A stretch of 64,000 nt of DNA from assembly GCF_900167015.1 (NCBI RefSeq), contig NZ_FUXX01000010.1, positions 1-64,000 of the forward strand, read 5' to 3'. The notes under the pieces are model-generated. The model was not told the origin of the DNA. It saw only the letters and a list, made by a program, of their open reading frames with translations, and searched no databases. This document shows, in pieces, positions 1 to 9,288 of the stretch. This DNA is from Succinivibrio dextrinosolvens DSM 3072. Lineage in GTDB: Bacteria; Pseudomonadota; Gammaproteobacteria; Enterobacterales; Succinivibrionaceae. The translations under genes were made by a program, and so were the position numbers. Position 1 is the stretch's first letter. Every line of letters begins with the position of its first letter.

Positions 1-207
1 ATGCTCTTCCATAAAGGCATCTGTCCATTCAATAACGCCTTCAACTCCACCACCAATAATCTTACCTACGGTCTTATTCTGACCGGCAATACGTCTTGGC
101 TGTTTAAGCTCCTTATCCCAGGCAATCTTATACGTGGATACATACTTGTACTTGCCCTGACCAACAACCATTAAAGGAGGAAGCTTAGGAATTTCAACAA
201 CAGCCAT
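1..207 (-). CDS. Probable transposase, N-terminal fragment (cut by window edge)
   Basis: An open frame of 69 codons starts at the ATG at 205-207, behind an AGGTGA ribosome site, and runs off the left edge without a stop. The protein begins MAVVEIPKLPPL and continues with a KYKYVSTYKIAWDKE segment and a KTVGKIIGGG segment. This Y/K-rich start, with a Trp-Asp-Lys turn followed by a GK-I motif, resembles the N-termini of IS1634/IS4-type transposases. No catalytic DDE residues lie in the visible part, so the family is a guess. The neighbouring genes give no operon context. The rest of the gene and any terminal inverted repeats lie outside the window. Confidence 0.5.
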   Translation of the reverse strand, partial: MAVVEIPKLPPLMVVGQGKYKYVSTYKIAWDKELKQPRRIAGQNKTVGKIIGGGVEGVIEWTDAFMEEH

Positions 208-346
208 AATGTCACCTATATAAACACATATATTATATGTTTATATTATAATACAAAAATAAAGGAAAAGCTTATGTTTCTGCACTTTTCCTTAAAATTT
301 AATTCCGTTATGTGTTTAAATTAACAAAGTTACGGTTAAGACAAAG

Positions 347-377
347 AAGCTCAGATTTTATATCTGAGCTTTTTTTT
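347..377 (-). terminator. Hairpin terminator after the orphan solute-binding protein gene
   Basis: A 10-bp perfect stem, AAGCTCAGAT (347-356) with ATCTGAGCTT (362-371), lies just past the stop codon of the minus-strand gene. Read on the minus strand it is followed by TTCTTTG. On the plus strand a stronger run of seven T follows, so it may work in both directions. Confidence 0.65.
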
Positions 378-1497
378 AATTGAGTTTCATGTAGTTGTTC
401 TTCTTGTATTCAATTGATTTATCAAGATACATTCTTGTTGTTTCACGTTTGAATGATTTACCGAAGAAACTAAAAGGATTCATTGTCTTTGAATAAAGTT
501 TTTCAAATCTTTTTGCTATATTTGCTTCTAACAGATCCATGGCACTATTATATTGATCTGTACTGGTGAACATGGAGATCTGTTCTTCAAGAGTGAAAAC
601 CGGATGGGCTTTCAGATCATAAATACAGAAGTCCTCATAATACACTTTACCTGTATAGACTCTCAGGAATTCCTTATAACTTAATATCAGCTTGAATACA
701 TCTTCGATCTGTAGTCTTGCTGCTCGTTCGTACAAAGCAAGAAATTTTGAAAGAACCTCTGGGTTCTTCTCTGCATAGTCGTAATCAGAAACGAACACCA
801 CAGGGACGAATGCTGCAACATGTGCTGAATTGGATACAATCTGATATCCGTTTTTAAGAGCCTCATAGTTTTCTGGTGACCAGAGTACTACGCCATCTGC
901 GTCTTTACTGTTTACCTTGCTAATAATATCTGGAGTTTGGGTATCAATTATATTTACATCATCTTCTGTAAGCCCAAAGATGTTCAACCAGTTAGCAAGT
1001 GTATAATCGCTTGATGTTCCCTTTCGCAGATAAAAGTTTTTTCCTCTAATGGAATCCGGATCTCCATAGATGTAAGGAAAATCTTTAGACCATCCTCTGG
1101 TTTTAAGTATGTCACTGTTATTTGGAACCAGGATATCAGTTGCATTGGATTCATCGTTTGCAATTCCGATAATCTTGATCGGGACATTCTCAGAACTTAT
1201 AAAAGCAGGAACAGCGCCGATTGCAGTTATATCCCATGCAGAAGAATCATTGCGTTTTGCTTCCAGAACATCTGTACCGGATGAATTAATAATTGTTAGA
1301 TCGATATCAAGACCCAGCTCTCGATCCCATCCCTGTAGTTTTGCATACCAAAGAAGAAAACCCTCATGCTCTAAAAGAGTTGTAACTTTTACATGTTCAA
1401 ATTCTTCTGTGTATTCAGACTCAATAGCTTGGGCCTGAGTGTAAAGAATGCTAGATGTAATCCCTAACAGTAGGGTATAGAGGATCTTTTTAATCAT
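376..1497 (-). CDS. ABC transporter substrate-binding protein, NMT1/NitT-TauT-like (orphan)
   Basis: The 373-aa protein begins with a Sec signal peptide (basic MIKK, hydrophobic core, probable cleavage after TQAQA near residue 24), so it should be periplasmic. The body has the pattern of THI5/NMT1-type periplasmic binding proteins: an N-terminal strand followed by WYAKLQGWDRELGLDIDL, a SSAWDITAIGA segment typical of 'amount of X controls' loops, and a LRKGTSSD phosphate-loop-like stretch. These families bind small organic or oxyanion ligands such as sulfonates, nitrate or pyrimidine precursors. No permease or ATPase lies beside it. It could dock with the importer at 55.6-58.5 kb, whose binding protein has the same fold, but this is inference. 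The ligand is unknown. Confidence 0.65.
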   Translation of the reverse strand: MIKKILYTLLLGITSSILYTQAQAIESEYTEEFEHVKVTTLLEHEGFLLWYAKLQGWDRELGLDIDLTIINSSGTDVLEAKRNDSSAWDITAIGAVPAFISSENVPIKIIGIANDESNATDILVPNNSDILKTRGWSKDFPYIYGDPDSIRGKNFYLRKGTSSDYTLANWLNIFGLTEDDVNIIDTQTPDIISKVNSKDADGVVLWSPENYEALKNGYQIVSNSAHVAAFVPVVFVSDYDYAEKNPEVLSKFLALYERAARLQIEDVFKLILSYKEFLRVYTGKVYYEDFCIYDLKAHPVFTLEEQISMFTSTDQYNSAMDLLEANIAKRFEKLYSKTMNPFSFFGKSFKRETTRMYLDKSIEYKKNNYMKLN

Positions 1498-1673
1498 TTT
1501 GATTTCCGGTATCTAATGATTTAGCTGGTCTTTGTTATAAGTTACAGCTGTATATATTTGAATTTTAGGATATAAATATATCAAACACTTCCTAATATAT
1601 AGAATATGTTGATAACTTCAAGTAATTCCTAGAAAAACAAGTGAAATGATCAGAAAAAGGGATGTGTTTAGAT

Positions 1674-1698
1674 AAAAAAAAAGTTCGCATTTGCGAAC
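1674..1698 (-). terminator. Terminator of the initiator tRNA gene
   Basis: A 7-bp stem, GTTCGCA (1683-1689) with TGCGAAC (1692-1698), is followed on the minus strand by a run of eight or more T (1674-1682). It lies nine bases past the CCA end of the tRNA. Confidence 0.85.
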
Positions 1699-1706
1699 TA
1701 TCTGAT

Positions 1707-1783
<77 letters not shown>

Positions 1784-1795
1784 TCAACGATGTAT

Positions 1796-1824
1796 ATAAT
1801 ATTCATTTAGCTAATTATTGTCAA
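1796..1824 (-). promoter_or_regulatory. Sigma-70 promoter of tRNA-fMet
   Basis: On the minus strand a perfect -35 TTGACA (plus-strand 1819-1824) is followed after exactly 17 bases by TATTAT (1796-1801). The tRNA 5' end lies 12 bases downstream, so the primary transcript has only a very short leader. Confidence 0.85.
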
Positions 1825-2309
1825 GCATTTTGTGACATAAATTAAATTTTTTTTATAGCATTAAATAAAATAACTTTATAAAACAATAAGATATAGTTTA
1901 TTAAAATTTAAACTAAAACGTATTTTGGAGATTCTTATGATTAGAAGGAAAAAATGAATAGTAAAAAAAATTGTCGAGCTTCCTTCTCTGAGTATCTATT
2001 GTCTTATCTCTTAAAATGATCTGATCAACTTATAAGGACAATTAAGATGGATGAAAGATCATTTTGTGTAATGATTAAAAATCAATCTAATTAAATGTAT
2101 AAAAAGATGAGCCTGATTTTTTTTGTTGATGAAGTTCACAGTTTTCTATATATTAAACAAAAAATCGGTTAAAAGGTGAAAATATTACAAGTTGTATAAC
2201 AAATTACATGTTTTGCATGCTGATATACATAAATTAGTACACGTAAACCTTTATTGTATGCGCATTCTGAATTTTGAACGGTCAGGTTAATATTGTGTAA
2301 TCCAAATAT
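1825..2309. other. AT-rich intergenic stretch without recognised gene
   Basis: About 485 bases of very AT-rich DNA between the tRNA promoter and the terminator at 2310. Only tiny open frames are present (for example a six-codon ATG frame near 1937). I see no RNA cloverleaf, long hairpin or repeat array. Confidence 0.6.
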
Positions 2310-2341
2310 AAAAAAACCGACGTAACTAAAAGTACATCGGT
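2310..2341 (-). terminator. Rho-independent terminator after the CBM48-like gene
   Basis: A 9-bp stem with one G-U-type mismatch, ACCGACGTA (2316-2324) against TACATCGGT (2333-2341), is followed on the minus strand by a T run. It sits 25 bases past the stop codon. Confidence 0.85.
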
Positions 2342-2366
2342 TCTTTCTTGATAACAGATTTAATTA

Positions 2367-2690
2367 CTAATCACGAACAGCTGAGAAAACTGAGTTGTCT
2401 CCGCCGAAAGGATTTGATACGTACTGTTCAGCATCCCAGTCGTTATCATACTTAACAGAATTGTCATCAAAAGTGTATTTGAATCTGTACTGATATGATG
2501 GCTTCTCACCTTCTGGAACAGTAATCATACCCTTGAAAGTGCCGTTCTTCTGTGGCTTCATAGCAACAGCCTGCCAGCCGTTATGCTCGCATAGAAGATC
2601 AATTTTAACAGCACCCTGAGCTGCAGCTTTCTTAATAGTGAAAGTAACGTTTACCTTTGCGTCTTTTGTAAATTTCTTAGAAACGCTCAT
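2367..2690 (-). CDS. Stand-alone isoamylase-N/CBM48-like early-set domain protein
   Basis: The 107-aa protein has no signal peptide and consists of a single Ig-like early-set domain. It shows the usual order of this glycogen/starch-binding module: VNVTFTI, then HNGWQAVAMKPQKNGTFKG, then YQYRFKYTFDD, then NDWDAEQYVSNPFGGDNSV. Such modules normally sit at the N-terminus of branching and debranching enzymes, or next to AMPK. A free-standing cytosolic copy could bind glycogen or accompany a glycogen enzyme, in keeping with glgA and glgC in this window. An AAAGGGGAAA ribosome site precedes the ATG, and a strong terminator follows, so it is a single-gene unit. The function is not established. Confidence 0.7.
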   Translation of the reverse strand: MSVSKKFTKDAKVNVTFTIKKAAAQGAVKIDLLCEHNGWQAVAMKPQKNGTFKGMITVPEGEKPSYQYRFKYTFDDNSVKYDNDWDAEQYVSNPFGGDNSVFSAVRD

Positions 2691-3166
2691 CGATAATTTC
2701 CCCTTTAAAAATGTTAAGCACCGATCTTGTTAAGTAGCAAACGTTGATCCGGTACCCCACTAAGTTCGATTTCATTGTAATCCTAATTGGTACAAAAATA
2801 GTAATATTTTTAAACAGATAGAATATATACATATCAAATATGTGACGAACTGTGTAATTTTAAATATTGGATAAAATGAAAATTACTTACATTTTGTGGA
2901 GTTAACTTATTGATCTTATAGATAAAACTTTTCTTATTAGGACAATGAAAGTATTATATGGTGGTTAATATAACTAACATTTTAGTTTTAAAAATATATT
3001 TATAAAACAATATGTTATCTTGCAAGAAAAAATGTGTTTGTTTAAGTTTAGAGTTTTCTTGCACAAATTTGGTGAGTATTTAATGTGACTTTTTAGCATT
3101 ATGCTCGTTTGTTGTTTTATTTTTGCCCGTCTTAATCGGATTTTTCTGTATCTCTTCAGATGGATG
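2691..3166. other. AT-rich intergenic region, no gene seen
   Basis: About 475 bases between the CBM48-like gene and mutH. It must hold the promoter of the former; TTGCTA with TTAACA 17 bases on is a weak candidate. A 67-codon minus-strand open frame here lacks a ribosome site and has lysine/asparagine-rich random composition, so I do not call it. Confidence 0.55.
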
Positions 3167-3865
3167 TCAATGTGCAAGAATATTCTGTTGTATTAGTTTC
3201 TTTGTATAGGCTCTTCTCATATAAAAACCTCTTGGTCTAGTTCTTATAATCTCTCCATTCGGACCTATACATTCTGTCAGAACTTTTCCATTGGCACCCT
3301 TTGGTCTCATCTGAATAATCTGTCCTATACGGGCAGTTATTCTTTCAACATTACCTGTTTTAACCATTTCGTAAAGTTCGTTGAAATCGTTTCTGAGAAT
3401 ATTAAGTTCTTCCATGGATGGAGTGTAGAAGAAATACCCCAGTACTATTCTGTCATTAAAATCCAGATCTCTTGATGCACGAACCAGAACGAAAAGAACC
3501 CTGGTTATCTTTGAGTAAAGAGGGGAACTCTCAAAAGTGTAGTGCCGAATGTCATTGAGGGGCGCATAGCATAGAAAAGTTGATTCCAGAGGGGATAGAG
3601 AATCATCTACTGGAATTGTTTTAAGCTCTACTCCAAGTTCTGGAAAATCCGGAATTGACTGGTTAGCTGCGCTGGCGCCAAGACATTTCTCAATCAGCTC
3701 TCCTGCAAAGCCCTTTCCGTGAAGTGTATCTATCGGCATTGGAACATTTGCTGATTCAGCTAGCTGAGTTAGTGATTTTCCGACGATGAAGTTTAATCTG
3801 TTAATCAGTTCCTCAAAATTTTCAGGAGGAAAAATCTGGTTGTTTTGCTGTTTTGACAGTCCCAT
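3167..3865 (-). CDS. mutH: DNA mismatch repair endonuclease MutH
   Basis: MutH nicks the unmethylated strand at hemimethylated GATC sites after MutS and MutL have found a mismatch. The 232-aa protein has the family's length. The catalytic motif D-x6-E-x-K is intact in DFPELGVELK (Asp73, Glu80, Lys82). The fold's later GFYMRRAYTKK segment is also present. It is divergent from rppH, the same arrangement as in E. coli. Its presence implies a Dam-type GATC methylase in the genome, which restricts the taxon to Dam/MutH-bearing Gammaproteobacteria. Confidence 0.95.
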   Translation of the reverse strand: MGLSKQQNNQIFPPENFEELINRLNFIVGKSLTQLAESANVPMPIDTLHGKGFAGELIEKCLGASAANQSIPDFPELGVELKTIPVDDSLSPLESTFLCYAPLNDIRHYTFESSPLYSKITRVLFVLVRASRDLDFNDRIVLGYFFYTPSMEELNILRNDFNELYEMVKTGNVERITARIGQIIQMRPKGANGKVLTECIGPNGEIIRTRPRGFYMRRAYTKKLIQQNILAH

Positions 3866-3954
3866 TTTCTATTCCCAAAAATCGAGTGTTCAGAATAGTA
3901 ATAAAAAAGAGTTTTTACGTGATCTACAAAGAGCTTTGTAATGCCCCTATCTGT

Positions 3955-3960
3955 TATAAT
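3955..3960 (+). promoter_or_regulatory. Possible -10 box for rppH-ptsP
   Basis: A perfect TATAAT lies 63 bases upstream of the rppH start in the mutH-rppH divergent region. No good -35 hexamer sits at 16-18 bases, so this is a weak call. Confidence 0.4.
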
Positions 3961-4022
3961 ATCACACAGTATAACTTTGCAGTTTGCAAATAGTTTAAAA
4001 GATAAAGATCAGGCGGTTTTTA

Positions 4023-4553
4023 GTGATTGATAAAGACGGATTTAGGCCAAATGTTGGCATAGTAATCTGCAACCGCTCAGGTCAGGTTTTATGGGCTCGA
4101 CGTATCAGACAGAATTCCTGGCAGTTTCCTCAGGGAGGCGTGGATTCAGGTGAATCTCCAGAGAGTGCCATGTACAGAGAGCTCTATGAGGAGCTTGGCT
4201 TAACCAAAAACGATGTAACTCTATTGGCTAGTACAAAGTTCTGGCTTAAGTACAGACTCCCTAAAAGACTGGTCCGCTGGAATGAGAAACCTTTATGTAT
4301 CGGACAGAAACAGAAGTGGTATTTGCTTTGTTTGAACAAGGATAAATCTGAACATATTGAATTTAACCGCAAAGGTCATCCTGAGTTTGATGACTGGCGT
4401 TGGGTAAGTTACTGGTATCCGGTCCGGCAGGTGGTTGCATTTAAAAGAGATGTGTATCGACAGGTGCTGAGTATATTCTCTCAGATAGCACTCTTCGGTC
4501 CGCACTTAGGAAATAATTATAAAAAGAATACCCGAACGAGGAGGGTAAGGTAG
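4023..4553 (+). CDS. rppH: RNA pyrophosphohydrolase RppH
   Basis: RppH removes pyrophosphate from 5'-triphosphate mRNA ends and so opens them to RNase E decay. The Nudix box [17 protein letters not shown] continues to EELGL (residues 38-60) with all acidic metal ligands. The whole 176-aa chain tracks E. coli RppH, including KLPKRLVRW-like and [14 protein letters not shown] segments. The start is a GTG at 4023, chosen because the next residues, [11 protein letters not shown], match the E. coli start (MIDDDGYRPNVG). ptsP follows after 2 bases. Confidence 0.96.
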   Translation: MIDKDGFRPNVGIVICNRSGQVLWARRIRQNSWQFPQGGVDSGESPESAMYRELYEELGLTKNDVTLLASTKFWLKYRLPKRLVRWNEKPLCIGQKQKWYLLCLNKDKSEHIEFNRKGHPEFDDWRWVSYWYPVRQVVAFKRDVYRQVLSIFSQIALFGPHLGNNYKKNTRTRRVR

Positions 4554-4555
4554 CT

Positions 4556-6832
4556 ATGTCTGAAAATCAGAATTCAATATTGCTAGCCCTACGAAAAATA
4601 ATTCAGGAGGTATCTTCCAAGAAATCCTTTGAGGATGCCATAAACACACTTGTAGATTTGATAAGAGATGCGACAAGCGCTGACTGCTGTTCTCTGTATC
4701 TGGTTACCCCAAGAAAGAATTATCTGAAACTTGCGGCAACAGAAGGTCTGCAGAAGGATTCCATTGGAAAAGCTTCACTGCAGATCGGAGAGGGTCTTGT
4801 AGGACTTGTTGCGCAGAAGCAGGAGCTTATAAATCTTGCTAACGCGCCAGAACATCCTAACTTCAAATATCTTCCAGATGTTGGAGAGGATGAGTATCAG
4901 TCATTTCTTGGTGTGCCTGTAATCAATCAGGGTGAGCTTTTAGGTGTTCTGGTTATTCAGTGCAAGGAAAACCGTGTATTCGGTGAACAGGAAGAGACCT
5001 TACTTATTACTCTTTCAGCTCAGATTGCTTCGATTATTTCCATTACAAGAACTCTAAAGGAAAACGAGGATTTCAGAGTATCCCGCTACAAAGGTAAGAG
5101 AGGTTCTGGTTCAATTGCCATTGCTCAGGCTGTGGTATGGAAACCACCTGTAACCTTTGACACTATTCAGACTATGTATTCTGATGAAAAGGATATTCAG
5201 TCAGAGCTGTTCCATCAGACAATCTTCCAGCTGCAGATGGAAATGGATAGAGCAAATCTCTATCTTCAGGAGAACTCACTCTCACAGGCATCTTCAGGTT
5301 ATATGTCAGGTTATGGCAGCATGCTTGATGATCCTTCATTTGAGGATGAGGTTGATTCAGAAATTTTTGAAAATGGTTACGTTGCCGCTACTGCAATCAA
5401 GGTTGTAACCATGAGAAGAATCAAAGCTGCAGAAGACGATGGGCATAAGGAAAAGATTAGGGATATGCGGGATTTCGCCTCAATCCTGATCACAAGACTG
5501 GTACATCTGGCTCCAAAGGAGACAGAGCTGTCATCACCAGTAGTTCTGGTGGTTCAGAGTATGCCTGCTGCGCTGGTTGCCGAGATGACCCGCGACAAGA
5601 TTGCCGGCTTTATCTGTATTGACAGCGGCACCTCATCTCATACTGCTATTCTGGCAAGGGATTTAGGTATCCCTGCGGTTATTGGCGTTAATATTGATAT
5701 CAACGATCTTGACGGTAGAACCATTATTGTTGACGGTCAGAATGCTGAGGTTCTGATTGACCCATCATCAAGTGTGATTGATGAGTATATGCAGCTGGTT
5801 GCCGCATCAAAGAAGCAGAATGATATGTTTAATGCTGGCAAGTATGAAAAGGCAGTAACTCAGGACAGCAAGGAAATCTGCATTCAGCTTAACGCAGGTT
5901 TGAATCATGAGGATGACGACCTTCCTGCTCAGACTGACGGTATCGGTCTGTACAGAACGGAAATCTCCTTTATGCTGTGTGATTCTCTACCTTCAGAGGA
6001 ACAGCAGGTTGGCTGGTACAGAAATCTTCTGTCAAAGTTCAAAGGTCTTCCTGTATGCATGAGAACTCTGGATGTCGGCGGAGATAAGGCTCTGTCCTAT
6101 CTGCCAATCGAGGAGAACAATCCTGCCTTAGGATGGAGAGGTGTACGAGTCTGCATTGATCAGCCTAATATTCTGAAGACTCAGCTTCGAGCAATGCTTC
6201 TTGCCAACAAGGACTTTGGCAATCTTGAGATCATGATTCCAATGGTTTCAAGACTTGAGGAAGTTGTTATTGTAAAGAGAATTCTGAATGAGGCTTTTTA
6301 TGAAATCGAGGAAGAAACAGGATCCAAGATCCCAAGACCTCGTTTTGGTGTGATGATTGAGGTTCCATGTGTGGCCTTTATGCTTGATGAGCTGGCCGCA
6401 GAGTGTGATTTCTTCTCAATCGGTTCAAACGATCTGATTTCATATCTGTTTGCTGCAGACAGAGCAAATCCAAAAGTATCAAAGCTTTTTGATGCATTTA
6501 ATCCTGCTGCGGTAAGATACCTGAAGTATCTTATCGACAGAGCAACATCTCTGCAGAGACCTATTTCAGTCTGCGGTGAAATTGCAGGATCCCCAATCGG
6601 CTGTATGCTGCTGATGTCATTGGGCTATACCAAGCTTTCAATGAATTATTCACAGATTTCTATGGTTAAGTATATTGTTAAGAATATTAACCTTCAGGAT
6701 CTGCAGGCTGTTGGCAAACAGGCAATGGCTTTGAATTCGAGTGTCAAAATCAAGCAGCTGTATATTGAGTACGCAAAGTCAAAGGGCCTGTACTCAATCA
6801 TTGACACATTATCTTTAAGCAAGAATCGTTAA
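4556..6832 (+). CDS. ptsP: PTS-Ntr enzyme I (EI-Ntr)
   Basis: EI-Ntr takes phosphate from phosphoenolpyruvate and starts the regulatory nitrogen-PTS relay (NPr, EIIA-Ntr). The 758-aa protein has an N-terminal GAF domain (about 15-165), the phosphohistidine domain with SGTSSHTAILARDLGIPAV (active His362), and the TIM-barrel PEP-binding domain with FRIG-like LYRTEISFM and SIGSNDLISYLFAADR. A GAGGAGGG ribosome site precedes the ATG. rppH-ptsP is the same pair as in E. coli. Nitrogen-status signalling of this kind commonly reaches potassium, cell-envelope and nitrogen genes, but no target is visible here. Confidence 0.96.
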   Translation: MSENQNSILLALRKIIQEVSSKKSFEDAINTLVDLIRDATSADCCSLYLVTPRKNYLKLAATEGLQKDSIGKASLQIGEGLVGLVAQKQELINLANAPEHPNFKYLPDVGEDEYQSFLGVPVINQGELLGVLVIQCKENRVFGEQEETLLITLSAQIASIISITRTLKENEDFRVSRYKGKRGSGSIAIAQAVVWKPPVTFDTIQTMYSDEKDIQSELFHQTIFQLQMEMDRANLYLQENSLSQASSGYMSGYGSMLDDPSFEDEVDSEIFENGYVAATAIKVVTMRRIKAAEDDGHKEKIRDMRDFASILITRLVHLAPKETELSSPVVLVVQSMPAALVAEMTRDKIAGFICIDSGTSSHTAILARDLGIPAVIGVNIDINDLDGRTIIVDGQNAEVLIDPSSSVIDEYMQLVAASKKQNDMFNAGKYEKAVTQDSKEICIQLNAGLNHEDDDLPAQTDGIGLYRTEISFMLCDSLPSEEQQVGWYRNLLSKFKGLPVCMRTLDVGGDKALSYLPIEENNPALGWRGVRVCIDQPNILKTQLRAMLLANKDFGNLEIMIPMVSRLEEVVIVKRILNEAFYEIEEETGSKIPRPRFGVMIEVPCVAFMLDELAAECDFFSIGSNDLISYLFAADRANPKVSKLFDAFNPAAVRYLKYLIDRATSLQRPISVCGEIAGSPIGCMLLMSLGYTKLSMNYSQISMVKYIVKNINLQDLQAVGKQAMALNSSVKIKQLYIEYAKSKGLYSIIDTLSLSKNR

Positions 6833-6848
6833 TTTTTAGGAGCAACAG

Positions 6849-7643
6849 GTGCAGGTATATCTTGATTTATTAAAGAAAATCATGGAAGAGGGTACTGACC
6901 GTGAGGACAGAACCGGTACTGGTACAAGATCAATCTTTGGTACCCAGATGCGTTTTGACCTTTCAAAGGGCTTTCCTCTGGTAACTACCAAGAAGTGTCA
7001 CTTAAAATCAATTATTCACGAGCTGTTATGGTTCATCTCAGGTTCAACCAATATCAAGTATCTTCAGGAGAACGGTGTTCGCATCTGGAATGAGTGGGCT
7101 GATGAGAACGGTGATTTAGGTCCTGTTTACGGCAAACAGTGGCGTGATTTTGAAACTCCAGACGGACGTCATATCGACCAGCTTTCAAATGCAATTGATA
7201 TGATTAAACACAATCCAGAGTCCCGCAGAATTATTGTCTGTGCATGGAATCCTTCTGATGTTGACAGAATGGCTCTACCTCCTTGTCACACTCTGTATCA
7301 GTTCTATGTAGCAAACGGCAAGCTGAGCTGTCAGCTTTATCAGCGTTCTGCAGACATGTTCCTGGGTGTTCCTTTCAACATTGCCAGCTATTCACTTCTA
7401 ACCATGATGATCGCCAAGGAATGCAACCTTGAGTACGGTGATTTCGTATGGTCCGGCGGTGATACTCATATCTACAAGAATCATTTTGAGCAGGTTCAGC
7501 TTCAGCTTACACGTACTCCAAGACCTCTTCCTCAGATGAACATTCTTCGTAAGGCTCCATCTATTTTTGATTACAAGTATGAAGATTTTGAGCTGGTAGG
7601 GTATGATCCACATCCTGCTATTAAGGGAGTTGTATCTGTCTAA
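6849..7643 (+). CDS. thyA: Thymidylate synthase
   Basis: ThyA methylates dUMP to dTMP with methylene-tetrahydrofolate. The 264-aa chain is exactly the short-form length and matches the E. coli enzyme along its length: [21 protein letters not shown], catalytic Cys146 in [10 protein letters not shown], and [10 protein letters not shown] near the C-terminus. It starts at a GTG (6849) behind TAGGAG. Its TAA stop overlaps the ATG of the next gene by one base (TAATG), which suggests translational coupling. Confidence 0.97.
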   Translation: MQVYLDLLKKIMEEGTDREDRTGTGTRSIFGTQMRFDLSKGFPLVTTKKCHLKSIIHELLWFISGSTNIKYLQENGVRIWNEWADENGDLGPVYGKQWRDFETPDGRHIDQLSNAIDMIKHNPESRRIIVCAWNPSDVDRMALPPCHTLYQFYVANGKLSCQLYQRSADMFLGVPFNIASYSLLTMMIAKECNLEYGDFVWSGGDTHIYKNHFEQVQLQLTRTPRPLPQMNILRKAPSIFDYKYEDFELVGYDPHPAIKGVVSV

Positions 7644-7909
7644 TGATTGAGGTTTCAGGAAAAGTTAAGTGGCAGTCAAGACGCGGTATGCGCGAGCTTG
7701 ATCTGATGCTGCTGCCATTTGTAGATCAGGACTTACAGAACTGTGATGAGAAGTTCCTTGCAGATTATGTTGATCTGCTTGAGGCTTCTGATCTTGAACT
7801 TGTAAGATGGTTCAACGGTACCGAAATGGCTGATACACAGTCACGCCGAGATGTGATTGATTATATTAAGAAATGCCATGCAACTCGCATGGGTAAAGAG
7901 GGCGTTTAA
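7643..7909 (+). CDS. sdhE: FAD assembly factor SdhE (YgfY family)
   Basis: SdhE helps attach FAD covalently to the flavoprotein subunit of succinate dehydrogenase or fumarate reductase. The 88-aa protein is the right size and has the diagnostic RRGMRELD (RGxxE) motif at residues 13-20. Both ends use TAATG one-base overlaps, with thyA before it and srmB after it. In an anaerobe the likely client is fumarate reductase, which would fit a succinate-forming fermentation. That client is inferred and not visible in this window. Confidence 0.88.
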   Translation: MIEVSGKVKWQSRRGMRELDLMLLPFVDQDLQNCDEKFLADYVDLLEASDLELVRWFNGTEMADTQSRRDVIDYIKKCHATRMGKEGV

Positions 7910-9249
7910 TGCAATTTTCCGAATTAGGATTACCAGATTTTCTAGTTGAAAACATTGAAAAATTAGGTTGGGAGACACCAACCCCTGTCCAGACTTTGGT
8001 TCTGCCAAAGGCACTGGAAGGCTTTGATATTTTAGGCGGAGCTCCTACCGGTACAGGTAAGTCAGCTGCTTTTTTACTGCCTATCATTGCCAGACTTTCT
8101 CTTGAAAAGAAGAGCGGAGTCAGAGCAATTATTCTGGAGCCTACAAGAGAACTTGCAATGCAGGTCGAAAGTGTCTGCTCTGAGCTTATCGGCGGATTTA
8201 ATGATTTAAGCGCCGGCACCATTATCGGTGGCGGTTCAAGAGAAGTTCAAAGAGAGAACCCAAGCTCAATTATTGCTGCAACACCTGGTCGTCTCATTGA
8301 GTACATCGAGAAGGGCTGGATTGATACATCAACAGTTGAAATGTACGTAATTGATGAAGCTGACAGAATGCTGGACATGGGCTTTAGAGATGATGTAGCA
8401 AAAATCACCCGCGAGCTTTACAACAGATATCAGACTCTTCTGTTCTCTGCAACCTTGGAAGGTTCAGGTATTGATGAGTTTGCTTCTTCAGTTTTGAATG
8501 ATCCAATCGAGGTTAGACTTGGTGTAGGTGGAGAGGAAGATGAGGTTCTTCCTGAATTTTTGCAGTCCCGCGCATATTATGCAGCAGGAGATCCTCAAAA
8601 AATTAGAATTCTGCACCATCTGTTGACTACTATTAAAGGGAAGTCAATTGTTTTTGTTAAGACCAAGGAACGTCTGCAGAGACTTGATGCCAGCCTTCGT
8701 CGTCTTGGATTCAAGTGCGCATCCATTCAGGGTGACCTGTCAATGAATGAAAGAAAGGCGGCCATTAAGAATTTTGCTTCAGGTGATAAGGACATTCTGA
8801 TTGCAACTGATGTTGCTGCAAGAGGTCTTGATTTGCCTGATGTAACTCATGTCTATAACTTTGATATGCCAGCCAATGCTGCTATCTATGTTCATAGAGC
8901 GGGCAGAACTGCCAGAGCAGGTGAAAAGGGTGTAGTTACCACTCTGGTTATGGCAAACGAAATTGCTTTCTTAGAGAAGCTTGAACGCTATACCGGTAAG
9001 GATATTGAGAAGCGCGCCATTAAGAACATCTGCGCTCAGTTCCCTACAAGTAAGAGCACCGGTCATCATCAGTCCGAGAAGAAACGCTCAAGAGCATCAA
9101 TCGGCGGTAATGGTGGCTTCGATAAGAAAAAGAAAGAAGAAGACAAGAAGACACATAAGAAAGTTAGACTGCGTGATAAGAAAAACAAGGGTAAGCCGGA
9201 CTTTGCTGCAAAACGTGCAAAAAAGGCTGCCAGAGCTCGCAGTGAATAA
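7909..9249 (+). CDS. srmB: DEAD-box RNA helicase, SrmB-like
   Basis: The 446-aa protein has the Q motif (TPVQTLVLPKAL), motif I APTGTGKS, PTRELAMQ, DEADRMLDMGF, SATLEGSG, and the C-terminal RecA-fold motifs ATDVAARGLD and HRAGRTARAG. The SATLEG variant and the position of the Q motif close to the start resemble E. coli SrmB, which helps 50S ribosome assembly. The last 70 residues are a lysine/arginine-rich tail likely to hold RNA. DEAD-box subfamilies are hard to separate by eye, so the SrmB name is less sure than the family. Confidence 0.85.
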   Translation: MQFSELGLPDFLVENIEKLGWETPTPVQTLVLPKALEGFDILGGAPTGTGKSAAFLLPIIARLSLEKKSGVRAIILEPTRELAMQVESVCSELIGGFNDLSAGTIIGGGSREVQRENPSSIIAATPGRLIEYIEKGWIDTSTVEMYVIDEADRMLDMGFRDDVAKITRELYNRYQTLLFSATLEGSGIDEFASSVLNDPIEVRLGVGGEEDEVLPEFLQSRAYYAAGDPQKIRILHHLLTTIKGKSIVFVKTKERLQRLDASLRRLGFKCASIQGDLSMNERKAAIKNFASGDKDILIATDVAARGLDLPDVTHVYNFDMPANAAIYVHRAGRTARAGEKGVVTTLVMANEIAFLEKLERYTGKDIEKRAIKNICAQFPTSKSTGHHQSEKKRSRASIGGNGGFDKKKKEEDKKTHKKVRLRDKKNKGKPDFAAKRAKKAARARSE

Positions 9250-9288
9250 TAAATAACCATTCCTTTCATACAGATATAAGGACGAACT

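Noticed and set aside
2974-3177. 67-codon minus-strand open frame
   Set aside because: It has no ribosome site, random Lys/Asn/Ile-rich composition and overlaps the mutH end. It is probably non-coding.
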